From: Sporosarcina sp. FSL K6-1508
GTDB lineage: Bacteria; Bacillota; Bacilli; Bacillales_A; Planococcaceae
Length of the DNA stretch: 64,000 nucleotides
Direction: 5' to 3'
Assembly (NCBI RefSeq): GCF_038007465.1
Contig: NZ_JBBOXF010000001.1
Span: forward strand, 2,119,001-2,183,000
The position numbers and the translations under genes are program-made. Below are positions 45,538-53,985 of the stretch, piece by piece (positions within the stretch are counted from its first letter, which is position 1; the number at the start of each line of letters is the position of its first letter). Below the pieces are notes generated by a model. That model was given only the letters and a program-made list of their open reading frames with translations, had not been told where the DNA came from and ran no database searches.

Positions 45538-46155
45538 ATGAAAATGTATGACGTGACGGGAACTATTCATGAAGGTATGACTGTTTATAAAAACAAACCT
45601 GAAAAACAACCAAAATTGAATCGGGTAACGAATGGATATGTAACTGAAACTCGCCTGGAGATTGATGTGCATACAGGGACACATATCGATGCACCCCTTC
45701 ACATGGTCGTGGACGGCGATACGTTTGAAACAATCTCAATGGAAAACCTTGTGGGACAGTGTAAAGTGCTAGATTTAACAGATGTAGAAAATGGAATTTC
45801 AAAAGTAGATTTGGAGAAATTCGACGTTGAAAAGGGTGATTTTGTTTTATTTAAAACCAAAAATTCTTTTGAGGAAGAATTTAATTTTGACTTTATTTAC
45901 CTTGCACAAGACGGAGCGGAATATCTGTCCCAGATAGGTGTTCGTGGTGTGGGGATAGATACACTTGGAATTGAAAGAAGTCAAGAAGGGCACCCAACCC
46001 ATAAAAGTTTGTTTGCAAACGAAATCATCATTATTGAAGGACTTCGTTTAAAGGAAATTGAACAAGGGGAATATTTTATGGTAGCTGCACCCCTAAAGTT
46101 AACGGGAACTGATGCTTCGCCGGCAAGAGTATTGTTGTTTGAAGGCCTAAGATAA
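45538..46155 (+). CDS. Cyclase-family metal hydrolase (kynurenine formamidase-like)
   Basis: 205 residues of the PF04199 family. The metal motif HTGTHIDAPLH (about residues 42-52) fits HxGTHxDxPxH. Relatives are arylformamidases (KynB) or isatin and other cyclic amide hydrolases. No kynurenine genes are nearby, so the substrate is open. ATG with GGATGG upstream. It lies between the IS1182 element and an IS605-type remnant. Confidence 0.82.
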   Translation: MKMYDVTGTIHEGMTVYKNKPEKQPKLNRVTNGYVTETRLEIDVHTGTHIDAPLHMVVDGDTFETISMENLVGQCKVLDLTDVENGISKVDLEKFDVEKGDFVLFKTKNSFEEEFNFDFIYLAQDGAEYLSQIGVRGVGIDTLGIERSQEGHPTHKSLFANEIIIIEGLRLKEIEQGEYFMVAAPLKLTGTDASPARVLLFEGLR

Positions 46156-46182
46156 TACTCATTAATTAATTTATGAACAAAC

Positions 46183-46228
46183 CAAGGAGCCCTCTGACTT
46201 CAGTCATGGGAGAAATTAGGTTTTTTTA
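46183..46228 (+). mobile_element. IS200/IS605-type right-end remnant
   Basis: GAGCCCTCTGACTTCAGTC followed by ATGGGAG forms the hairpin (TGACTTCAGTCA inside CCC/GGG) usual at the right ends of IS605/IS1341 elements. No transposase gene remains. It may now serve as a terminator for the cyclase gene, being followed by GGTTTTTTT. The rest of 46229-46566 is AT-rich with no gene I can recognise. Confidence 0.5.
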
Positions 46229-46566
46229 TTGTATTAATGCTTTAATACCCTATAAGAATATTAAATGAAAAATTTGGGGCTCTCCAATAAAACACTGCCA
46301 GTCTTATCGCGATGCTCACCACCGAAAAGGCGCCTACGCTGGTTCATCCCGGGTATAGTGATGGCATCTTATTCATCCATTTAAAGTAGACAATTTAATC
46401 TACAGAACACAAAGATCAAGAAGCGTTTCAAAATAGTGAATTGAAACATAGGAACGGGTATGATGTAGCATCATTTGCAGGTATTTATGGTTTGCAAAAA
46501 CAAGTTACAAGAGCTCTATTTTCGGTCAGTCTCAAATGAATCAGGACAAAAATATTGATTGGAAAA

Positions 46567-46608
46567 TGCGAGACTTTGTTCACCATCGAACGGAGTCTCG
46601 CATTTTTA
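46567..46608. terminator. Isolated terminator hairpin
   Basis: TGCGAGACT pairs with AGTCTCGCA and is followed by TTTTTAT. No intact gene lies immediately before it, which suggests a lost gene. Confidence 0.7.
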
Positions 46609-46674
46609 TATTCTGCTGGTTTAAAAACGGAAGATTTTCAGTGGCTTTCTTATATAATAGCTTCTTTTTTTCTA

Positions 46675-46703
46675 TTGTATAGGGAGGACGGCTCGTATAT
46701 AAT
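46675..46703 (+). promoter_or_regulatory. Promoter of the amino acid ABC operon
   Basis: TTGTAT, 17 bp, TATAAT, 77 bp before the GTG start. Confidence 0.6.
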
Positions 46704-46779
46704 AAAGTTACTATCCAGAACTTTCGGATAATTCTAGTGATTTGTGTGCGGAAACTTAAACTAATAAGGGGGAACAACA

Positions 46780-47589
46780 GTGAAAAAAGGAATGCGCTTC
46801 TTATCATTAGGACTACTGTTGGCAAGTGTAAGCATGCTATTGTTTGCTTGCGGAACAGCGAAGGATTCCGGTACATCGAATAACTCCGGCTCGTCCGAAG
46901 GCACAGATAACAAAAAAACAAAGCTAATTGTAGGTACGGATGCAACATATGCACCTATGGAGTTTATGGATGAGAAAGGCGAAATCGTAGGGATTGATAT
47001 TGATATTGTGAAAGCGGTTGCAGAAGCGGCAGGATTCGAGGTTGAATTTAAAAACTATGGTTGGGAGCCTTTATTCCCGGCTCTAGATGGCGGAGAAGTT
47101 GATTTCGCCGTTTCATCGATTACAATCACAAAGGAACGTCAAGAATCATTCGATTTCTCAGATCCATATTTTATTGCAAATCAACTGATTCTTGTACCGG
47201 AGGATTCAACAGTTACCAAGTTCGAAGATTTGAAAGATAAAAGAGTCTCTGTTCAAATCAATACAACAGGTCATACTGTGACAAAGAAACTTTTAGGGAA
47301 AACGAGTTCCAAAATCGTAGCACCAGAATCGATGCCACTGGCAATTAGCGAAATGATCAATGGCAATGCTGATGCAGCAGTAGGGGATAATGCAGTCATT
47401 ATCGATTACAAAGCGAACAACCCAAATGTAAAAGTGAAGACAGTAGAAGATGACAGCTTCGAAAAAGAGTATTATGGACTGATGGTCAAAAAAGGAAATA
47501 CAGAAATTCTTGATATGTTGAATGAAGGTATTAAGCTAATAAAAGAAAACGGGAAATTGAAGGAAATCACAGGATTTGATGTTAAGTAA
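46780..47589 (+). CDS. Polar amino acid ABC transporter, substrate-binding lipoprotein
   Basis: 269 residues. Signal peptide with lipobox LLFAC (Cys about 25), a Ser/Gly-rich linker, then a solute-binding family 3 domain: LIVGTDATYAPMEFMDEKGEIVGIDIDIVKA in parts, FDFSDPYF and VSVQINTTGHTV. It traps a polar amino acid such as glutamine, arginine or cystine outside the membrane. The GTG start has AAGGGGG 7 bases upstream. First gene of a three-gene importer. Confidence 0.92.
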   Translation: MKKGMRFLSLGLLLASVSMLLFACGTAKDSGTSNNSGSSEGTDNKKTKLIVGTDATYAPMEFMDEKGEIVGIDIDIVKAVAEAAGFEVEFKNYGWEPLFPALDGGEVDFAVSSITITKERQESFDFSDPYFIANQLILVPEDSTVTKFEDLKDKRVSVQINTTGHTVTKKLLGKTSSKIVAPESMPLAISEMINGNADAAVGDNAVIIDYKANNPNVKVKTVEDDSFEKEYYGLMVKKGNTEILDMLNEGIKLIKENGKLKEITGFDVK

Positions 47590-47647
47590 TCGTTTTTTAT
47601 TGTAAAACGGTTCCACAACACCAAATCAGCAAATGGGAGTGATTAAA

Positions 47648-48358
47648 TTGGATTTCCTGGATATACGATTAGATATGATTTGGGATTATCGTGAATTATT
47701 CATTCGCGGAATGGGGGTCACTTTAGCACTCACCGCTGCCGGCTACTTAGGGGGCTTTGTATTAGGTTTGTTCGTTGGTATGGGCAAACTATCCAAAAAA
47801 AAGTGGATTTACTATCCCTCTAAGTATTATGTCGACTTCTTTCGTGGGACGCCATTATTAGTTCAAATATTATTGATTCACTCAGCGCTTATCCCAGGGA
47901 TCTTTGGTCATTCTTTAGGTTATTTTGTATCTGGTACATTGGCGCTAGTTTTAAATAGTGCTGCATATAATGCGGAAATTATCCGTGCAGGTATTCAGTC
48001 GATTGAAAAAGGGCAAATGGAAGCGGCAAGATCCCTCGGAATGACGCAAAATATTGCGATGAAAAACATTATTCTGCCGCAGGCTTTTAGAAGGATGGTT
48101 CCACCGCTTGGAAATGAACTGATTGCGTTGCTAAAAGATTCATCTTTGGTAACGATCATCGCTGCAAATGATTTATTGTATGCTGGGAAAGTAGTTGCAG
48201 GTGCTAGTTTTAGATTTTGGGAGCCCTATCTTACGGTTGCCATTCTTTACTTATGCCTAACTTATGTTTTCGGAAAAATTATTTCGTATGTGGAAAATCG
48301 GTTCAGTAATAGTTATGTTCCCACACAGAGAAAGAAAATGTTCTCAACTCGGAGTTAG
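47648..48358 (+). CDS. Polar amino acid ABC transporter permease
   Basis: About 236 residues of the HisM/GlnP type. Membrane helices include GVTLALTAAGYLGGFVLGLFVG (in part) and SGTLALVLNSAAYNAEI. The EAA loop is MEAARSLGMTQNIAMKNIILPQAFRRMVPPLGNE (in parts). An ATG at 47633 starts the frame, but its own bases form the ribosome site TGGGAGTGAT, which suits the TTG at 47648 better. It would act as a homodimer. Confidence 0.92.
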   Translation: MDFLDIRLDMIWDYRELFIRGMGVTLALTAAGYLGGFVLGLFVGMGKLSKKKWIYYPSKYYVDFFRGTPLLVQILLIHSALIPGIFGHSLGYFVSGTLALVLNSAAYNAEIIRAGIQSIEKGQMEAARSLGMTQNIAMKNIILPQAFRRMVPPLGNELIALLKDSSLVTIIAANDLLYAGKVVAGASFRFWEPYLTVAILYLCLTYVFGKIISYVENRFSNSYVPTQRKKMFSTRS

Positions 48359-48374
48359 GTAGGAAGGTGATCAA

Positions 48375-49097
48375 ATGATTAAAGTGGAAGGTCTCTATAA
48401 ATCTTTTGGAGAGTTAAAGGTTTTAAAAGGAATTGATTATGAAGTAAAAGAAAAAGAAGTCATTTGCGTTATCGGCCCAAGTGGTTCCGGGAAGAGTACA
48501 TTTTTACGGTGCATAAATCTGTTGGAAGATATTACGGCTGGTAACGTCTTTATTGATGGTATCAAAGTAAACGATCCAAAAACGGATATCAATGAAATTC
48601 GGAAAGATGTAGGAATGGTGTTTCAGCAGTTTAACCTGTTTCCGCATATGAAAGTAATCGATAATATAACAATTTCTCCACGGAAAATCCGTAAAATGGA
48701 TCCTGCAGACGCAGAACAACTAGCTCACCAATTACTGAAAAAGGTAGGACTGGCTGATAAGGCGAATGCATATCCCGAACAGTTATCGGGCGGCCAAATG
48801 CAGCGAGTTGCGATTGCAAGGGCTTTGGCAATGCAGCCCAAAGTCATGTTATTTGATGAACCGACTTCTGCACTTGATCCGGAAATGGTGAAAGAAGTGT
48901 TGGATGTTATGAAACAGCTCGCCATTGAAGGGATGACGATGGTCGTTGTGACACATGAAATGGGCTTCGCAAGAGAGATGGGAGATCGTGTGCTATTCAT
49001 GGACCAAGGGATTCTGGTTGAAGAGGGAACACCCGAACAGGTATTTAATGAACCTAAACATGAACGAACAAAGGTGTTTTTAAGTAAAGTGCTATAG
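48375..49097 (+). CDS. Polar amino acid ABC transporter ATP-binding protein, GlnQ-like
   Basis: 240 residues: Walker A GPSGSGKST (about 33-41), Q-loop VFQQFNLFPHM, signature LSGGQMQRVAIARALA, Walker B VMLFDEPTSALDPE and H-loop VVTHEMGFARE. It powers the uptake system with the two preceding genes, 16 bp downstream of the permease, and ends the operon. Confidence 0.94.
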   Translation: MIKVEGLYKSFGELKVLKGIDYEVKEKEVICVIGPSGSGKSTFLRCINLLEDITAGNVFIDGIKVNDPKTDINEIRKDVGMVFQQFNLFPHMKVIDNITISPRKIRKMDPADAEQLAHQLLKKVGLADKANAYPEQLSGGQMQRVAIARALAMQPKVMLFDEPTSALDPEMVKEVLDVMKQLAIEGMTMVVVTHEMGFAREMGDRVLFMDQGILVEEGTPEQVFNEPKHERTKVFLSKVL

Positions 49098-49124
49098 TCG
49101 AGGTTGATTTTTCCAACAAGCACC

Positions 49125-49172
49125 AAGGAAAGCAGACGAGCGACTATGTTCGCTATACTGCTTTCCTTTTTA
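49125..49172 (+). terminator. Terminator of the amino acid ABC operon
   Basis: AAGGAAAGCAG pairs with CTGCTTTCCTT around an inner GAGCGA/TCGCT stem, then TTTAT. Confidence 0.75.
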
Positions 49173-49209
49173 TGAAGGAAATAATCATTAATCCTCTAGA
49201 TATGATAAA

Positions 49210-49686
49210 GTGAATATATATGAGGAGGTTTTTATTATAAAACAGTGGACGACGGAAATAGAGATTAATGCGCCAATTGAACAAGTGTGGAAACTTTTTG
49301 ATGGACCTTTAGAAAATATGCAAAAGATTATGCCGCAAGTCGTAGAGAATACACCTATAACAATAAAAGATGGAATGGTTGGAAGTGTGTATTTACAAAA
49401 ATATAAAGAAGGTAAGCGAGTTATGGAATATCAAGTAGAAACGTTAGAATATAACAATTCGCCGAATGAAAAAAAGTTGAAGGTCGGTTTTACACTTGCT
49501 AATATGTTTGATATTACGGCGTGTTACAAGTTGGTCAAGCTCAATGATCATAAAACTTCTTTAAAGTATACAACGACGAATCGACCATTAAAATGGTTTA
49601 TGAAATTATTTTTACTGTTTTCCACCGACAAAGTTGTTGTGGAATTTGTACAACGAGTAAAAAAAGTAGCTGAATCGGAAAACTGA
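49210..49686 (+). CDS. SRPBCC (START-like) family protein with unusual start
   Basis: About 150-158 residues of the polyketide-cyclase/Bet v1 fold: WTTEIEINAPIEQVWKLFDG at the start and YTTTNRPLKWFMKLFLLF near the end. The family binds hydrophobic ligands; the ligand is unknown. The only standard start is a GTG at 49210 with no ribosome site. A perfect GAGGAGG (49222-49228) sits before ATT (49234) and ATA (49237), where homologues would begin Met-Lys-x-Trp. So either ATT/ATA initiates or the start codon has mutated. Confidence 0.7.
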   Translation: MNIYEEVFIIKQWTTEIEINAPIEQVWKLFDGPLENMQKIMPQVVENTPITIKDGMVGSVYLQKYKEGKRVMEYQVETLEYNNSPNEKKLKVGFTLANMFDITACYKLVKLNDHKTSLKYTTTNRPLKWFMKLFLLFSTDKVVVEFVQRVKKVAESEN

Positions 49687-49704
49687 AATGTTGGGTATGA
49701 CCTA

Positions 49705-50355
49705 TTACAAAATATAGTTCAAGTAGACTAACATAATTCCGAGATCAGCTAGGATATGACTAATTATTGGTGCGCTGATTGAATTTAATTTGTATCTAAA
49801 GAAGCCCCACATGAGGCCTGCTATAAATACTGGAATAACAGCGATGATATTAAAAGGTAATGCAAAAATTGAATAGAGAGAAACTAAATGATATAGACTA
49901 TAAAAAAATGATGTAATCATAATCGTTTGAGTCACACCCACTCGTTCTATAAGGCGCTTATACATAAATTCTCTCCAATATAATTCTTCCAAAACCGGGT
50001 TAATGAAGATGAGGATAATAATTAACCAGAAAAGCATACTTCCTGTGAAATTCCACTCTATTAAAACTTGTTTCAGTGAGTTAAGATCAAAAATGAAATT
50101 ATGTAGCAGTGCAACTGCACCGTAAATAGTCCCTAAACAAAAAATCCCACTAATAAGCCCAACTATAAACGACTGGATATTGAGGTGCTTTTTACGGTCC
50201 AATCGTAGACTTTTATTTCTTATGTATAATAATAACGGAACAAATAAAAGCCAACCATAGAATAGGATGAAAGTAATTGGGACACTTTTGAACACTATTA
50301 AACCTAAATAGATCATAATCGTAGGGCCTATTAATAAGGTCGTGAGTTTTGTCAT
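49705..50355 (-). CDS. CPBP-family intramembrane metalloprotease
   Basis: 216 residues with about six to seven hydrophobic helices. The Abi/CAAX-protease motifs are EELYWREFMYKRL (EExxxR), SLYHLVSLYSIF (the His helix) and ISHILADLGI (HxxxD-like). Such membrane proteases process prenylated or bacteriocin-type peptides or help with self-immunity; the target is unknown. ATG with GGAGG 5 bases upstream. Single gene. The 310-bp gap upstream holds only the terminator at 50579-50619. Confidence 0.82.
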   Translation of the reverse strand: MTKLTTLLIGPTIMIYLGLIVFKSVPITFILFYGWLLFVPLLLYIRNKSLRLDRKKHLNIQSFIVGLISGIFCLGTIYGAVALLHNFIFDLNSLKQVLIEWNFTGSMLFWLIIILIFINPVLEELYWREFMYKRLIERVGVTQTIMITSFFYSLYHLVSLYSIFALPFNIIAVIPVFIAGLMWGFFRYKLNSISAPIISHILADLGIMLVYLNYIL

Positions 50356-50578
50356 AAATCCTCCATGTGTTCTTATTCGTTATAAACAGCCCTCGCTTTC
50401 GGATTGCAACGACTGTCAGATTCATTATCAAAAAATTGAATCGACTTTCATTATATCGTAACATGAATTGACAGATTTATTGTGACAAACTGATAGTTAT
50501 TTCTGTAGGAAATATCGATTACTCGAAATAATTGCTAAGTACTATTTTTATGTTTAACCATCAAATTATGTTTTCCCC

Positions 50579-50619
50579 CCAAAAAAAGTAACCACCCGAA
50601 ACGGTGGTTACTTTTTTTG
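50579..50619. terminator. Terminator of the dioxygenase gene
   Basis: AGTAACCACC pairs with GGTGGTTACT, flanked by A7 and T7 runs. On the minus strand it ends the gene at 50666. Confidence 0.85.
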
Positions 50620-50665
50620 AAATCCTAATATACGAAGACGGCCGTTAACCTTGCACGAATCTCTC

Positions 50666-51634
50666 TTATCTTTTTGTATTTAACGGTTTGATGTTCGCTT
50701 CAATTGCCGCCCGTTTACCTTCCAAAAATGGCGGCAATGCGAGTGATTCGCCTAGTGTTTCAAGTGGCTCGTCTGTCGCGAATCCAGGGCCGTCTGTTGC
50801 AAGTTCAAATAAGATACCATTCGGCTCGCGGAAATATAAAGAACGGAAATAGAATCGTTCCACAAACCCGGAGTTTGGCAAGCGTGTACTGTTAATTTTA
50901 TCAATCCATGCATGCAGTTCCTCTTCGTCATCTACGCGGAAAGCTACGTGGTGAACGCCGCCTACGCCTTGGACTTCCGTAGGTAAATCATTGCGGGGCT
51001 CGACAAACACTTCAGCACCTGACCCGCCATCTCCGACTTCCATGACGATGATGTCAGCTTGTCCTTCGACAAGAGCGGGGACTCGGTTCTTCTCCGTAAA
51101 TCCTAAAATCTGAAGTGCAGCAAGTGTGGGTTCAGGTGTGCGGACAGTTAGTCTGACAGGGCCTAGTCCAGTAATCCCGAATTCAACTGGAACCGGACTC
51201 TTATCCCATGGATTTCCAGTTGCAGCGACTGAATTTTTTTCATCGGATACAAGTGTCAATTGCTGACCTTCTGCATCTTCAAAGAAAATCACATTGCGAC
51301 CGGCAAACTCTGTAATCGGTGCATGTTTAACGTTGAATTCAGTAAAACGTTCAATCCAATACTTTAGCGCATTGTCACTTGCTACACGAAGCGACGAATT
51401 GGAAATGCTGCTGACGCCTGCTCTTTTTGGTCCTGCATTAGGAAAGTCGAAGAATGTCAGTTCAGTTCCCGGATTTCCTCTTTCATCACCGTAAAATAAA
51501 TGATAAGCAGTTGTATCGTCCTGATTTACTGTTTTCTTAACAAGTCTCATACCAAGTACCTCAGTGTAAAACTTAAAGTTATTCGCCGCACTTCCAGTCA
51601 TCGCAGTTAGATGGTGAATGCCTTTTACGTTCAT
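50666..51634 (-). CDS. Ring-cleaving dioxygenase, MhqO/YkcA-like glyoxalase-fold protein
   Basis: About 322 residues with two vicinal-oxygen-chelate halves. Metal ligands are His in GIHHLTAM, His in GVHHVAFRV and Glu in GILFELATDGPG. It resembles Bacillus MhqO and YkcA, which are linked to quinone and catechol detoxification under MhqR-type control. The frame opens at 51652, but GAGGGG lies between that ATG and the one at 51634, which is the better start. Single gene. Confidence 0.85.
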   Translation of the reverse strand: MNVKGIHHLTAMTGSAANNFKFYTEVLGMRLVKKTVNQDDTTAYHLFYGDERGNPGTELTFFDFPNAGPKRAGVSSISNSSLRVASDNALKYWIERFTEFNVKHAPITEFAGRNVIFFEDAEGQQLTLVSDEKNSVAATGNPWDKSPVPVEFGITGLGPVRLTVRTPEPTLAALQILGFTEKNRVPALVEGQADIIVMEVGDGGSGAEVFVEPRNDLPTEVQGVGGVHHVAFRVDDEEELHAWIDKINSTRLPNSGFVERFYFRSLYFREPNGILFELATDGPGFATDEPLETLGESLALPPFLEGKRAAIEANIKPLNTKR

Positions 51635-51824
51635 ATTGATCAATCCCCTCATATTGGTAAGTAGTTAAATGATTATCTTGAATTCAAGGTAATATTACAA
51701 GGCATCTTAAACTTTGTCAAGGGATGCGGCTAGCAGTCCAGCGGGAAGGTGAACCTACTTTTACGTAAAGTGACTACTACCGAGCGATAAGAAAGCAAAT
51801 GAAAAAGAGATTGTTGCAAATATT

Positions 51825-52376
51825 TCAGTACTCTTTTGGAAGCAGAAACGTTTCGATCGCCTCGTATTTCGGAGACCTCTCTGGGTGTATAGTAAAGAGG
51901 GAAAACGAATAGACTTGTACTTCAATCGGCTTGAAGTCTTCTTTTTGAATCGAGAGCTTGTCCGCCGTCTTCCGTTTTTTTGCGATGGTAACGTGGGGAG
52001 TGAATCGGTCTGAGATAGGCATATCCAGTTGTTTGGCAACAGTACTTTCAACTTCCTTCTGCAAGGCTGACAATTTTGGAGATTGCCCAACTGATAAATA
52101 GACGACTCGGGGACCCGAAGAAGGCCCAAAATAAGATAGTCCATCCATATATATTGAAAATGAAGAATGGGCAGCTGCAACTTCTGCAAGACTCTTCTTG
52201 AGAGTATGTAAATATTGTTCTCCCACGGCACCTACATAAAACAATGTTACATGTAAATCCTCTGTATGCGGAATAACTTTATAGGTTGCATCTAGCTCGT
52301 ATTTCTTCTTGAAATCCTCGACTTGATCTTTGAAAGTCGAGGGGACCTTAATCCCAATAAAATAATGCTGTTGCAT
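51825..52376 (-). CDS. thpR: RNA 2',3'-cyclic phosphodiesterase (2'-5' RNA ligase family)
   Basis: About 183 residues of the 2H phosphoesterase family: the two catalytic HxTx motifs are DLHVTLFYVG (about residue 41) and FTPHVTIAKK (about 122). It hydrolyses 2',3'-cyclic phosphate ends of RNA in vitro; its cell role is unclear. The in-frame ATG at 52400 is upstream of AAGGGAGG, which serves the ATG at 52376. Confidence 0.85.
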   Translation of the reverse strand: MQQHYFIGIKVPSTFKDQVEDFKKKYELDATYKVIPHTEDLHVTLFYVGAVGEQYLHTLKKSLAEVAAAHSSFSIYMDGLSYFGPSSGPRVVYLSVGQSPKLSALQKEVESTVAKQLDMPISDRFTPHVTIAKKRKTADKLSIQKEDFKPIEVQVYSFSLFTIHPERSPKYEAIETFLLPKEY

Positions 52377-52686
52377 TACTGATCCTCCCTTATGAGTCAA
52401 ATAACTTATTCTCCATTATTGTAGCCTGAAATCACAGGTTCAAGTCAAATCCAGCTCTTCTATTTGAACTACTTTCCATCATAAATATTTTTGTGATTAG
52501 ATAGCTTAATTTCGAAGAAGTTGATATAATCAATATTATTAGAAAATGCTTTCCGTAATGGATATGATGAAGGGATATCATGTAAGCTGTCTAATTATGC
52601 TTATCTTGATATTCCTTTTTAATAAACAAATTAACGGAAATGGTCAAAAACCGGTCTAAAATTAGGAATAAGGAGATGCACACATC

Positions 52687-53775
52687 ATGACTAACCATAC
52701 AATTACAGTCACATTGAGCGAATCGAAAAAACAAAAACCATTAACCGAACAATTAGAGTTCGGGAGGATTTTTACAGATCATATGTTTGTTGCTGACTAT
52801 TGCGAAGGACAAGGTTGGACGGATCATCGAATCGTCCCTTATGCGCCTCTTGAAATGGATCCGGCGGCAACTATTTTTCACTATGGCCAGACAATATTTG
52901 AAGGACTAAAAGCGTATGTAGGCAAAGATGGACAAGTTCTCCTATTTAGGCCGGAAGAAAATATGCGCCGCATGAACAAATCGAGTGATCGGCTTTGTAT
53001 GCCGCTATTTGATGAGGAAATTGCACTTGAAGCCTTAAATAAACTTATTCTAGTCGATAAAGATTGGATTCCCGCGACAGAAGGGACATCCCTTTACATA
53101 AGACCATTCATGGTTGCAACTGAGCCATATCTCGGCGTTGCACCATCTAAAAAGTATAAATTTATTATTATTCTCTCGCCGGTTGGATCATATTATAAAG
53201 AAGGAATCCACCCTGTTAAAATTCTCGTCGAAAATGAATATGTGCGTGCAGTGACAGGTGGAACAGGTACAGCGAAAACTGCTGGGAATTACGCATCAGG
53301 TTTAAGAGCTCAGGAAATTGCAAGTAGGAAAGGGTATTCACAAGTTCTCTGGCTTGATGGGGTAGAACGAAAGTATATAGAAGAAGTCGGAAGCATGAAC
53401 GTCTTCTTCAAAATTAACGGTGAGGTCATTACACCTGTTTTAAATGGCAGTATTTTGGAAGGAATTACGAGGAAGTCAATCCTTCAATTACTGAGACATT
53501 GGGACATTCCGGTTGTTGAACGTAAAATATCTATGGAAGAACTTCGTTCGGCACACCAGGCAGGTACTTTAGAGGAAGCTTTCGGAACAGGAACTGCGGC
53601 AGTTGTTTCGCCAATTGGAGAGCTTAATTGGGGCGATGACATAATGGTCGTTAATAATAATGAGACTGGCGAATTGTCTAAGAAACTTTATGAGACATTA
53701 ACAGGTATTCAAACCGGTAAAGTGGAAGATCCATTCGGTTGGGTAGTTGAAGTCACTGACGCGGTAAAAGTATAA
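52687..53775 (+). CDS. ilvE: Branched-chain amino acid aminotransferase
   Basis: 362 residues, class IV aminotransferase, long Bacillus form (YwaA/YbgE). FEGLKAYVGKDG, FRPEENMRRMNKSS and YIRPFMVATEP are family blocks; the PLP lysine lies in GTGTAKTAGNYA (about residue 199), and VGSMNVFF follows. It transfers amino groups between Leu/Ile/Val and 2-oxoglutarate. AAGGAGA precedes the ATG. The 310-bp upstream region holds no clear leader peptide or T-box. Confidence 0.93.
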   Translation: MTNHTITVTLSESKKQKPLTEQLEFGRIFTDHMFVADYCEGQGWTDHRIVPYAPLEMDPAATIFHYGQTIFEGLKAYVGKDGQVLLFRPEENMRRMNKSSDRLCMPLFDEEIALEALNKLILVDKDWIPATEGTSLYIRPFMVATEPYLGVAPSKKYKFIIILSPVGSYYKEGIHPVKILVENEYVRAVTGGTGTAKTAGNYASGLRAQEIASRKGYSQVLWLDGVERKYIEEVGSMNVFFKINGEVITPVLNGSILEGITRKSILQLLRHWDIPVVERKISMEELRSAHQAGTLEEAFGTGTAAVVSPIGELNWGDDIMVVNNNETGELSKKLYETLTGIQTGKVEDPFGWVVEVTDAVKV

Positions 53776-53799
53776 CGGTTCTTTCTATACTGTATGAAG

Positions 53800-53834
53800 A
53801 AAAGGGTAGCCCTTCCAAGGTGCTATCCTTTTTC
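53800..53834 (+). terminator. Terminator of ilvE
   Basis: AAAAGGGTAGC pairs with GCTATCCTTTT and is followed by T residues. Confidence 0.75.
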
Positions 53835-53860
53835 TATAGATAAGAAAGTATAGGGTTTTG

Positions 53861-53895
53861 AACCTGGAGCAGTGTCTAGCTCCAGCGCTTTTCTT
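53861..53895 (+). repeat. GTGTCTAGCTCCAGCGC intergenic repeat, best copy
   Basis: AACCTGGAGC, then AGTGTCTA, then GCTCCAGCGC, forming a small hairpin (CTGGAGC with GCTCCAG). Related copies lie at 32766-32815 and 12856-12890. Confidence 0.6.
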
Positions 53896-53985
53896 TGTAT
53901 CCAGTTCGGGAAGTCCTGCATATAGTAGGGAAGCGCCTAGTACTCTTAATAGGCAATTACTAAATGAATAAGGGAAGGGGATTGT

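Noticed and set aside
51761..52231. Long minus-strand frame overlapping the RNA 2',3'-phosphodiesterase gene
   Set aside because: It is in another frame of thpR; the thpR frame has both HxTx motifs and the ribosome site.
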